DNA from: Ensifer oleiphilus | GTDB lineage: Bacteria > Pseudomonadota > Alphaproteobacteria > Rhizobiales > Rhizobiaceae | DNA length: 64,000 nt | Direction of reading: 5' to 3' | NCBI RefSeq assembly: GCF_013371465.1 | Contig: NZ_JABWDU010000003.1 | Coordinates: 496,001-560,000, forward strand | The notes under the pieces: model-generated | What the model was told of the DNA's origin: nothing | What the model saw: the letters and a program-made list of their open reading frames with translations, nothing else | Database searches by the model: none | Program-made: the position numbers and the translations under genes | Shown: positions 55,748 through 63,840 of the stretch, piece by piece | Layout of the letters: every line of letters begins with the position of its first letter | Position numbering within the stretch: position 1 is the first letter of the stretch

Positions 55748-55791
55748 TTGTACGCTGGTGCCGCGCGCCCGAACCAAAAGGATTGAACACA

Positions 55792-56853
55792 GTGACCGCT
55801 CATTCAAATCTGAACATCGTGCCGTTCGTCAGCGTCGACCATATGATGAGATTGGTGCTGAAGGTCGGGATCGAAACCTTTCTGACCGAACTTGCCGCAG
55901 TGATCGAAGACGATTTCCGGCGGTGGGAACAGTTCGACAAGACGCCGCGCATCGCCTCGCATTCCAAGGAGGGCGTGATCGAGCTGATGCCGACAAGCGA
56001 CGGCACGCTCTACGGCTTCAAATACGTCAACGGTCACCCGAAGAACACAAAGGAAGGGCGCCAGACGGTTACGGCCTTCGGTGTGCTCTCGGATGTCGGC
56101 AATGGCTACCCCATGCTTCTCTCCGAAATGACGATCCTGACGGCGCTTCGCACGGCAGCGATGTCGGCGGTCGCTGCCAAGCACCTCGCTCGCGCGGACG
56201 CGAAGACCATGGCGATCATCGGCAATGGCGCACAGAGCGAGTTCCAGGCGCTCGCCTTCAAGGCGATCGTCGGCGTCAGCGAGCTTCGGCTCTTCGATAT
56301 CGACCCGAGCGCAACCGAGCGCTGCGCCAGAAACCTCACCGGCAAGGGCTTTGCGATCAAGGCGTGCAGCTCCTCCCAGGAAGCAGTGGAGGGAGCCGAC
56401 ATCATCACCACAGTTACGGCGGACAAGCAGTATGCCACGATCCTGTCCGACAACATGGTCGGTCCGGGTGTGCATATCAACGCCGTCGGCGGGGACTGCC
56501 CCGGCAAGACCGAGCTGCACAAGGATATCCTGCTGCGCTCAGATATCTTCGTCGAGTATCCACCGCAAACGCGCGTCGAGGGCGAAATCCAGCAGCTCGA
56601 TCCCGACTATCCGGTGAAGGAACTCTGGGAAGTGATCGCCGGCAAGCGTGAAGGCCGTCAGTCCGAGCGGACGATTACGCTGTTCGATAGCGTCGGTTTT
56701 GCCATCGAGGATTTCTCGGCGCTGCGCTACGTGCGCAGCAAGCTTCAGGAAACCGGGCTATACATCGATCTCGATCTGCTGGCCGATCCGGACGAGCCTC
56801 GTGATCTCTACGGCATGTTGCTGCGTTGTGAGGCGAAGCTGCGCGAGGCGTAG
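55792..56853 (+). CDS. ocd: Ornithine cyclodeaminase
   Basis: 353 residues from GTG 55792 behind AAAAGGA; a long open frame before it overlaps the previous gene and is not used. SKEGVIELMPTSDGTLYGFKYVNGHPKNT and the Rossmann motif AIIGNGAQSEFQALAF (about 140-155) match the OCD/mu-crystallin family, followed by INAVGGDCPGKTELHKDIL with the Asp of the active site. The enzyme turns L-ornithine into L-proline and ammonia using bound NAD+. It completes an uptake-hydrolysis-cyclisation route for ornithine-like compounds. Confidence 0.93.
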   Translation: MTAHSNLNIVPFVSVDHMMRLVLKVGIETFLTELAAVIEDDFRRWEQFDKTPRIASHSKEGVIELMPTSDGTLYGFKYVNGHPKNTKEGRQTVTAFGVLSDVGNGYPMLLSEMTILTALRTAAMSAVAAKHLARADAKTMAIIGNGAQSEFQALAFKAIVGVSELRLFDIDPSATERCARNLTGKGFAIKACSSSQEAVEGADIITTVTADKQYATILSDNMVGPGVHINAVGGDCPGKTELHKDILLRSDIFVEYPPQTRVEGEIQQLDPDYPVKELWEVIAGKREGRQSERTITLFDSVGFAIEDFSALRYVRSKLQETGLYIDLDLLADPDEPRDLYGMLLRCEAKLREA

Positions 56854-56957
56854 CATCGTCTTTCATATCGCGACCTGTAAAGACCAGACGGCCGAACCAG
56901 CGGGAGGCCACCCAACAGCAATCCAGAGAAGGCGAAGAGTTCCATCTCTGCCGCGGA

Positions 56958-57632
56958 CTAGGATTGAGATCGAACGCGTTGGCACCAGAACAAGAGGAGC
57001 GGGTTTCCGGTACAGCGCATGGCGAGGTCGTTGCCCTCGTCGCTGAAGAAAATGCCACCCGGCGAGCGAACGGACCAATCGTCGTCGTTGAGGCGCACTT
57101 CGGCGCGCGACAACGCGAGAAAGACAGTCGGATGTTTCTTGCGATGATCCGGAAAGCGGCTATAGGGCGCCATGATCGTCGCGCCGATATGGACGTCGTC
57201 ACGCTCCTCCATGCCGCCAGGTCCCACCATCAACGCATGGGCATGACCACGCACGAAGTTGATGCTTGCGAAAGGCCCCGTTCTCGACCGGTACCAGCGG
57301 AGGTCCGGCGCGATTTCCGCGATGGCTTTTCCGAGGTCCGTTATAGGTCCGCCCGCCTTGACTGCCACGGCCAAGGCCTCCGTGAGATATCCCGAGGCTG
57401 GCAAGGTGTTGCGGGCGACGCCAAACATTGAGGATGGCTTGGAAAGATCGTGGAAGATCTTGCCGGCGGTGTAGCGCGCCATGGACGGGACATCGTGAGC
57501 AAACAGAAGGTTGCCCGCTGCGTTGATCAGTCGCTGCAATGCGATGGGCCGATGTCCCCAAACCGAGATCGGCCCGTGTCCTTCAGGCGAAGGGTCGCAG
57601 TCGACCGCGGGAAGGGTAGCACGTGTCGTCAT
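56958..57632 (-). CDS. DMSP lyase (DddL)-like cupin with altered metal ligands
   Basis: 224 residues. The C-terminal cupin (about 110-220) follows the DMSP-lyase family: YRSRTGPFASINFVRGHAHA, VGPGGMEERDDVHIGATIMA, PYSRFPDHRKKHPTVFLALS, PLLLFWCQ. In the members I recall the first motif reads PDHHH-PPEE-Y, contributing two His and one Glu, and a later His follows NPPNIVHAM; here the stretch reads PDHRKKHPTVF and FSDEGNDLAMRC, so the Glu is Thr and the late His is missing. It may bind metal poorly or have another activity. It is convergent with ocd and divergent from alr, transcribed from its own promoter. Alignment from memory, so the residue assignment needs checking. Confidence 0.72.
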   Translation of the reverse strand: MTTRATLPAVDCDPSPEGHGPISVWGHRPIALQRLINAAGNLLFAHDVPSMARYTAGKIFHDLSKPSSMFGVARNTLPASGYLTEALAVAVKAGGPITDLGKAIAEIAPDLRWYRSRTGPFASINFVRGHAHALMVGPGGMEERDDVHIGATIMAPYSRFPDHRKKHPTVFLALSRAEVRLNDDDWSVRSPGGIFFSDEGNDLAMRCTGNPLLLFWCQRVRSQS

Positions 57633-58110
57633 GTTGTGTTCCCTATGAACGGTGCGAACTCCATAGCTGCTACCAAAATGTGTCGCAACACACTTCGTTC
57701 ACTGCACATTTTCCCTGCCCGCGTGATGGCCATCGGCAGGCTCTCTGCCGCAAGACCCGCCACCCCCTAAAGCTCTTCGACGCCAAATTGATTGCTCCAT
57801 CAAGGGCGCTCGAACTCTTTGCCTGGTCACTCTCACGCCTTTGGGCCAACCACGCTGAGACCAATGCATCGCGCTCGGTTCGGCTGGCTGCCACAATCTG
57901 ACGTCCACTGACAAACGGGCGTTTTCCTCCACAGATCAAGCGCCGGCGATCACGGAATGCTGTCATCGCCCACAGCAGATCCGCCATGCGCGATTATTCA
58001 GAATGTTCACGCTTTATTTCAACAACTTCGCAAAATCACAATTTTTGAACAATCATCAGCAAACAATTTGACGATTGTTTCAATAGGCTTTCGTCAACCG
58101 GGAGACGGAA
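57633..58110. other. Spacer between DddL-like and alanine racemase genes
   Basis: 478 bases. The racemase side is AT-rich with AACAATC (58048-58054) and GATTGTT (58073-58079), an inverted repeat with 18-base spacing, and AAACAATTT between; a possible Lrp-type operator. The racemase RBS is GGGAGACGG. The rest shows no gene or recognised signal. Confidence 0.5.
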
Positions 58111-59247
58111 ATGGACATCACAATTTTGGATCGGCAGCCCAATCACCGATCGCCGAGTGCAGAAGGCATGCCAGGTTATCTGACCATCGATCTCGGCGCT
58201 CTCGCCCGCAACTACGAGAAGCTGGCGGTCGCCGCGTCGCCGGCGCGCGCGGCGGCAGTCGTCAAAGCCGATGCCTATGGGCTTGGCGCCAAACAGGTGG
58301 CCGTCAAACTCTACGCTCATGGCTGCCGCCACTTCTTCGTCGCCCAGTTTGGTGAGGCCCTCCACCTCAGGCCTTGCTTGCCGCTGGACGCGGACATCTT
58401 CGTGCTGAACGGCCTGCAGCCCGGCAACGAGCGCGCCTGCGCCGAAGCCGGCATCGTTCCGGTCGTCAATTCGCTGGAACAGCTGCATCGCTGGTCCGCG
58501 GCTGCCAACAGCCTCAAGGGCCGCCTGAGGGCCGTGCTGCAATTCGACACCGGCATGTCTCGCCTCGGCGTGCCGCCGGAGGAACGGTTGGCCCTTGCCA
58601 ACGCAGTGAAGGACGCCGGCCTCATTGAAATCCTCTTCATCATGAGCCACCTCGCCTGCGCCGACGATGTCGAAAGCGCCCAGAACGATGCCCAGCTCGT
58701 CGAGATGAGCCGCATTGCGGCGGAATTCCCCGACTTCGACATATGCGTCGCCAATTCCGGCGGCATCTTCCTCGGCAACGCTTATCACCGCGCGCTCGTC
58801 CGCCCCGGCATAGCGTTGTACGGTGGCGCGCCAACGGCCGGCATACGAAACCCTATGGAAGCTGTCGTGCGGCTCGACGTCGCGGTGGTGCAGACACGCT
58901 GCGTCCCCGCGGGCGCCAGCGTCGGTTACAGCGGCGGCCATGTCACGACGGCGGAAACCCGCCTTGCAACCATTGCCGCAGGCTACGCCGACGGTCTTCC
59001 ACGCAGCTTGAGCGGCAACGGGGCGGTCTACTGCGACGGGGTTCGGCTTCCGATCGTAGGACGCGTGTCGATGGACAGCATCACGATTGATATCTCCGCT
59101 TTGCCGGAAGGCCGGCTAAAGCTCGGCACGCTGGTGGAAGTGCTCGGCCCTAACCAGACACTCGAAGACGTGGCGCGCGATGCCGGCACCATTTCGTATG
59201 AGATTCTGACCGGCCTCGGCGGCCGTTACGACCGGAGATACGTCTGA
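58111..59247 (+). CDS. alr: Alanine racemase
   Basis: 378 residues. PLP lysine K52 in AAVVKADAYGLGA, catalytic Tyr Y273 in GASVGYSGGHVTT, dimer loop RVSMDSITIDIS. N-terminal TIM-like barrel and C-terminal beta domain are complete (length 360-380 usual). It interconverts L- and D-alanine. Located beside amino acid catabolic genes and with its own AT-rich regulatory region, it may be the catabolic (DadX-like) racemase, but no D-amino acid dehydrogenase is adjacent. Confidence 0.94.
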   Translation: MDITILDRQPNHRSPSAEGMPGYLTIDLGALARNYEKLAVAASPARAAAVVKADAYGLGAKQVAVKLYAHGCRHFFVAQFGEALHLRPCLPLDADIFVLNGLQPGNERACAEAGIVPVVNSLEQLHRWSAAANSLKGRLRAVLQFDTGMSRLGVPPEERLALANAVKDAGLIEILFIMSHLACADDVESAQNDAQLVEMSRIAAEFPDFDICVANSGGIFLGNAYHRALVRPGIALYGGAPTAGIRNPMEAVVRLDVAVVQTRCVPAGASVGYSGGHVTTAETRLATIAAGYADGLPRSLSGNGAVYCDGVRLPIVGRVSMDSITIDISALPEGRLKLGTLVEVLGPNQTLEDVARDAGTISYEILTGLGGRYDRRYV

Positions 59248-59701
59248 CCATTGCATCCTCAGCCGGCCCATCGAGAGGCTTGTGTTGATCGGTATCGTCG
59301 GCTTGCAGCAGGCGTGCCGAAGACGTGCCACAGCGGAAAACGGGGTTGCCGAATTGGCAAAGCGCCGAAGAAAGAGGTGTCGCCCTTATCACCGCGTCTT
59401 CCTTTGGCTCGCGGTTGCGATGCAAGACACACTCCAGGGAACAGACGGCAGCCTAGGCGCAACCCCACGCGTGTCAACCGCGCGCCGAACGTACGGTGGG
59501 CGACGGAGAAGGGGCACACGGGGTGCGAAAGACAACTCCCGTTGTCCGCCGGAACAATCGCTGCGGCATACTCTTGACAGGTTCTTCTAAAACATTGCAA
59601 GCTTAGTGACAGTGTAGGCTGACGCCTCACAATAGTCGCCCCGTTCAACGCAAGTTGATGACGATCCGGAGTTCGCACCTCCTGGAACAGGGTCCTAGCG
59701 A

Positions 59702-59720
59702 AACTGGCCAGCGGCCAGTT
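59702..59720. promoter_or_regulatory. Perfect 8-bp inverted repeat
   Basis: AACTGGCC and GGCCAGTT separated by AGC. May be an operator or a small hairpin; no T-run follows. Confidence 0.4.
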
Positions 59721-59856
59721 CAACTATGGAGCTGGTGGGGCATGGAGACCGATCTCCCCTTTCGTATAATTTTTTGCTTCGACCATGACTGGAAGACCCC
59801 GCTCGATGGCGGGTTAATCTATGGCTGCGACTGCATTGCCTCTCGGAACACACGTT

Positions 59857-59876
59857 CTTGTGACGCCTGTCACAAG
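59857..59876. promoter_or_regulatory. CRP-like palindrome upstream of the purine permease
   Basis: CTTGTGAC-GCCT-GTCACAAG has perfect 8-bp arms and contains the exact CRP/CAP consensus TGTGA-N6-TCACA; a GntR-family site is also possible. It lies about 210 bases before the permease start. Confidence 0.55.
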
Positions 59877-60086
59877 GCCCCGGCAAGCATGCGTGAAAAT
59901 CCGGCGGGGCGCCCCACCCCTGTTGCACGAAGAGACATCTCTCGCGCGCGTTCCAGCAACAACAATCGGCAACGCTCTCTGCATCGGGCATGAGCCCATG
60001 CTGCGGCAGGTGCCTGCGCCCCGATGGCTATGCCGAAGTGCCTGATTGAAATGGGGTTCAACTCGAAGCGCAACATCAGCAAAGGT

Positions 60087-61574
60087 ATGGAGGAGTTTAC
60101 CTTGGCGACCATAAAAGAGTGAAATGCATCAAGCAGGCGCCCGGAAGACGAAAAACTCGGCATCGGCGCCAATATCGCATATGGATTGCAGCACGTTCTG
60201 ACGATGTATGGCGGCATCGTCGCCGTACCCCTTATTGTCGGTCAGGCGGCCGGCCTTAGCCCGAGCGACGTCGGCCTCCTGGTGACGGCCTCGCTTTTTG
60301 CCGGCGGTCTTGCCACGATCCTACAAACGTTGGGATTGCCGTTCTTCGGGAGCCGGCTGCCGCTTGTGCAGGGCGTCTCGTTCTCAGGCGTTGCGACGAT
60401 GGTCGCAATTTCCGGCAACGGAGGAATCCCCTCTATCCTGGGCGCCGTTATCGCAGCGTCCATGATCGGGCTATTGATTACGCCTGTATTCTCAAGGATT
60501 ACCCGGTTCTTCCCTCCCCTTGTCACCGGGATCGTCATCACCACGATCGGACTGACGCTGATGCCGGTCGCCGCATTCTGGGCGATGGGTGGCAACAACA
60601 CCTTACCCGATTTCGGGAGCCCGGCGAATATCCAGCTGGCCGCCACAACGCTCGCCATCGTTCTGCTGCTCAGCAAACTCGGAAGCGCGTCGGTTTCAAG
60701 GCTCTCCATCCTGCTTGCGCTCGTGATCGGCACAGGCATCGCCTATGCCATAGGCATGACCGACTTCTCGCAAGTCGCAAACGGCCCCGTCTTCGCCCTG
60801 CCGGCGATATTCCATTTCGGTTATCCGACCTTCGAGATCGCCGCCATCGTCTCCATGCTGATTGTCATCGTCGTAACGCTTGTGGAGACATCGGCCGACA
60901 TTCTCGCCGTTGGCGAAATCGTCGAAACCAAGGTCGATTCCCGCCGCCTGGGCGATGGCCTTCGAGCCGATATGCTGTCGAGCATCCTCGCACCGGTGTT
61001 CGGTTCGTTCACGCAAAGTGCCTTTGCGCAAAACGTCGGGCTTGTCGCCGTCACGGGTGTCAAGAGCCGCTACGTGGTGGCGACAGGCGGTCTTTTCCTT
61101 GTGGTCCTCGGCCTTCTGCCGGTCATGGGACGCGTTGTGGCAGCTGTGCCAAGTTCCGTTCTCGGTGGAGCCGGCATCGTCCTTTTCGGTACGGTCGCGG
61201 CAAGTGGAATACGCACGCTCTCCAAGGTCGATTACCACAACAACATGAACTTGATCATCGTCGCGACGTCGATCGGTTTCGGTATGATCCCCATCGCGTC
61301 ACCGGGATTTTACGAACACTTCCCCACCTGGGTTGCGACGATCTTTCACTCCGGGATCAGCTCCGCTGCCCTGATGGCGATTGTCCTCAACCTGCTGTTC
61401 AACCATTTCAAAGCCGGCAATGCCGATCAGCAGTCAGTGTTTGTGGCAGGCACAGAACGGACGATCCGCTACAAGGACATCGTCCGGCTTCGTGACGGCG
61501 ACTACTTCCTCAACGGCAAGCTTTATGACGAAAAAGGCATCGAAATACCGATGGTTCCTGAAGGCGCTCACTGA
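60087..61574 (+). pseudogene. NCS2 xanthine/uric acid permease interrupted by an in-frame TGA
   Basis: The frame begins at TTG 60102, six bases after GGAGGAG (ATG 60087 is also in frame), and reads M-A-T-I-K-E then TGA at 60120-60122. It continues in frame N-A-S-S-R-R-P-E-D-E-K-L and into AYGLQHVLTMYGGIVAVPLI, the conserved start of NCS2 transporters, and stays open for 480 codons to 61574. Family motifs: GLPFFGSRLPLVQGVSFSG, VETSADILAVGEIVETKVD, GSFTQSAFAQNVGLVAVTGV. After the TGA the next possible start is TTG 60186, inside the first helix and without an RBS. So this is a recent nonsense mutant, a sequencing error, or a read-through gene. It would have transported xanthine or urate by proton symport, with a deaminase gene downstream. 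Confidence 0.82.
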
Positions 61575-61659
61575 GCATTGCTTTGAAAGCCGGTTCCGGA
61601 TCGAGCCCGAGGCCTTGGTCCGGATCCAGTTCATTCCCGACATTTCAAGGAGAAGAAGA

Positions 61660-62265
61660 ATGTCAGAAGAAATCGAATCCGCACGTCTGCTCGACGCCCT
61701 GCTCACCGCCATGGAAGAGGGCATCATTCCCGCCACGGAGGCGGGCGTTGCCGCCGGCAACAAGATCTTCGGGGCGGCACTCCTGCGCAAATCGGACCTT
61801 TCTACGGTCCTTGTCGAAACCAACAACGAGACTGAGAATCCCCTGTGGCACGGGGAGGTTCATACCCTGAAGCGCTTTTACGAGATGACAGGTTCAGAGC
61901 GACCGGATTCCAAGGACCTCATTTTCCTGTCGACCCATGAGCCGTGCTCAATGTGCCTGTCGGCGATCACCTGGGCTGGGTTCGACAACTTCTTTTATTT
62001 CTTCAGCCACGAGGATTCCCGGGATGCATTTTCCATTCCACACGATCTGAAGATCCTGAAAGAGGTCTTCACCTTGGAGCCGGGGGGCTACAACCGGTCG
62101 AATGCATTCTGGAACGGGCAGTCGATCGGGGGGCTAATAGAGCGATTGCCCGAGCCGCAGCGTTCCGATCTGAAAGAAAGAGCCTCCGCAATCGGCCGGA
62201 AGTACGACGACCTCTCTGCCGTCTATCAAGCTAGCAAGGGCGGCAATGCAATCCCCCTCAACTAG
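61660..62265 (+). CDS. CMP/dCMP deaminase-family nucleoside or purine deaminase
   Basis: 201 residues from ATG 61660 behind AAGGAG (61647-61652). Zinc motif HGEVHTL (H64, E66) and EPCSMC (C96, C99) of the cytidine deaminase-like fold; HGE replaces the more common HAE. It resembles guanine or related base deaminases and lies 85 bases after the NCS2 permease gene, so a purine salvage role is likely. Substrate undetermined. Confidence 0.87.
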   Translation: MSEEIESARLLDALLTAMEEGIIPATEAGVAAGNKIFGAALLRKSDLSTVLVETNNETENPLWHGEVHTLKRFYEMTGSERPDSKDLIFLSTHEPCSMCLSAITWAGFDNFFYFFSHEDSRDAFSIPHDLKILKEVFTLEPGGYNRSNAFWNGQSIGGLIERLPEPQRSDLKERASAIGRKYDDLSAVYQASKGGNAIPLN

Positions 62266-62270
62266 AGCAC

Positions 62271-62370
62271 GTCGCGATCTTTCAGATTCGCCTGGCGCGC
62301 TTTAAGGTCTTGTTTTCACGCATGTCGTTATCGCAAAACCGCTGCACAGTTTTGCGCGACATGCTTTGAG
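62271..62370. repeat. Mosaic intergenic repeat, copy 1
   Basis: About 100 bases starting GTCGCGATCTTTCAGATTCG, ending with CAGTTTTGCGCGACATG. Direct copy at 63745-63840 with blocks of high identity. The form recalls the RIME-type intergenic elements of rhizobia; the exact family is from memory. It starts 5 bases after the deaminase stop. Confidence 0.75.
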
Positions 62371-62559
62371 GCGTCGCACTCCGCCTTTTTGCGTCGGTTT
62401 CGATAGAAGCCGCTGTTGATGGGCTGACGCGTGCGTACGGTGTAGCTCTTGGTGGGCTACACCGAATTCCATGACACGCAACCCTCGCGCTGCGCCCGGT
62501 CGGTCATGTGGTCGCGGGCCAAGCGCCCCTCCCGCAATCATTGCGGCATAGCGTTCAAG

Positions 62560-62690
62560 GCGTTGCCACCTCCAGGTTTACTCGCCGGCAACGACCGGCA
62601 GATCGGCTTCCCCTGCATGATCTCCGTCGACGATCGCAAAGCGGCGATGACGCTGTTCACGGAACATTCCGATCGCAGAGTTGAGATAGG
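62560..62690 (+). pseudogene. Remnant of an M14 peptidase gene
   Basis: 62604-62637 is identical over 34 bases to 40189-40222 in the M14 gene, and AACGACCGGCAGAT just before it matches AACAACCGGCAGAT at 40128-40141, with 47 bases of the intact gene missing in between. ACGCTGTTCACGGA continues the similarity (FPCMISVDDR then MTLFTE). No complete frame remains. Confidence 0.75.
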
Positions 62691-62932
62691 CGCGGCTCCT
62701 TCAACAGGTGCCGCACATATCGCCCAAACCCTTGCGCCTATCCTGTGCATGGTCCCCGCAAAAAGTTGCGGATATCAACCAATACGCGTATTCCTTCCGC
62801 GGAACCGCATTGACGCAACCTGCAAAATCGGCACAACGCGTCGAAGCTACAATCGGCTGGAATCACTCAACTCTTTTGGGGACAACTCGCAAGGGCATCC
62901 TAGACAGACTGCATCGTGGGGGCGATGGCTAG

Positions 62933-63739
62933 ATGAAGATACTGAAACGCGTGCGTCAATCTATGATTGAGGGCCTGCCAAACCGGCATTTTGTCCAATT
63001 TACAAACGGCACCAGCGTATTGAAGGGCTACAGCCATCGCATCGCGATGCATAGCAACGATAATACGATGACGGTCATGGACGGAAGCGACAAGCTGCGT
63101 ATTTGCCGCCGCGACCGGCTCTGGCTCTATAAGCGCGGTATCAGCGCCCGCGTGAACCAGCTGGCGGAATCCTATCTGCTTCATCACATCTCGGAACCCC
63201 TCCAGGGCGCCTTTATCGATTGCGGCGCTAATGTCGGCGAATTGGGTGCATACAGCCGCTCCAAGGGCCTGGAGTACCATGCCTTCGAGCCGGAGAGCCT
63301 GGAAGCGGACTGCTGCGACCGTAACAACTTCGGCGGCAAGCCCCAGACAAATCGCTTCGGGCTCTGGTCGAGCGACGGAGAACTGACATTTTACTCCAAG
63401 CCCGGGACTGCAGACGGTTCGCTTTTTGAGACCGAGCAATATGCCGACCGCTTCCAGGTCAAGGTCAGAAGCCTCGATAGCTATGCAGCTGAGACGGGCC
63501 TGACGAATGTCGCCATCTTGAAGATCGAAGCAGAGGGTGCGGAACCGGAAATCCTCGCTGGCGCTCGCAAAACCCTGAAGTCGACGCGCTATGTCACCGT
63601 GGATTGCGGCTTCGAAAAAGGGGTAGCAAAGGAAAGTACCCTCGTCCCGGTCTTCAATCTCCTGTTGGACGCGGGCTTTGAAGCGATCGACTGGAACCCG
63701 CGACGGGTGACGACTCTTTTCAAGAACAGGGCCACTTAA
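62933..63739 (+). CDS. FkbM-family SAM-dependent methyltransferase
   Basis: 268 residues. SAM-binding motif I FIDCGANVGELGAYSR (94-109), then HAFEPESLEADCCDRNN and ILKIEAEGAEPEILAGA, both diagnostic of the FkbM domain. These enzymes methylate hydroxyl groups of sugars or polyketides. The gene is alone, flanked by two copies of the mosaic repeat, and has no sugar-biosynthesis neighbour in the window, so it may be transferred or the edge of a polysaccharide cluster. Start ATG 62933; RBS weak. Confidence 0.88.
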   Translation: MKILKRVRQSMIEGLPNRHFVQFTNGTSVLKGYSHRIAMHSNDNTMTVMDGSDKLRICRRDRLWLYKRGISARVNQLAESYLLHHISEPLQGAFIDCGANVGELGAYSRSKGLEYHAFEPESLEADCCDRNNFGGKPQTNRFGLWSSDGELTFYSKPGTADGSLFETEQYADRFQVKVRSLDSYAAETGLTNVAILKIEAEGAEPEILAGARKTLKSTRYVTVDCGFEKGVAKESTLVPVFNLLLDAGFEAIDWNPRRVTTLFKNRAT

Positions 63740-63744
63740 AGCCC

Positions 63745-63840
63745 GTCGCAATCTTTCAGATTCGCTTGGCGCGCTTTAAGTTCCTGTTTCCACGCATGTA
63801 GTGTCGCAAACCCACGGCACAGTTTTGCGCGACACTTTAG
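63745..63840. repeat. Mosaic intergenic repeat, copy 2
   Basis: Direct repeat of copy 1, beginning 6 bases after the FkbM stop; shares GCGCGCTTTAAG, CACGCATGT and GCACAGTTTTGCGCGACA. Small deletions distinguish it from copy 1. Confidence 0.75.

Larger units (their letters stand above)
59248..60086. other. Long spacer before the purine permease gene
   Basis: 839 bases with no supported gene. Notable signals are AACTGGCC-AGC-GGCCAGTT (59702-59720), a TATAAT at 59765-59770 without a clear -35, and CTTGTGAC-GCCT-GTCACAAG (59857-59876), which contains TGTGA-N6-TCACA. Weak open frames on both strands have no family and unusual composition. Confidence 0.5.
62266..62932. other. Repeat- and remnant-containing spacer before the FkbM gene
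   Basis: 667 bases. It starts with repeat copy 1, carries an M14-peptidase remnant at 62560-62690, and has only weak short frames otherwise. No promoter could be identified for the FkbM gene; no RBS stands out before its ATG except AGGGCATCC-like weak matches. Confidence 0.55.

Noticed and set aside
59259-59993. Open frames of 112 and 154 codons on the two strands in the long spacer
   Set aside because: No family, Arg/Cys-rich composition, no RBS, and they overlap each other on opposite strands.
62449-62970. 173-codon plus-strand frame before the FkbM gene
   Set aside because: It passes through the M14 remnant in part and overlaps the FkbM start; a chance frame.
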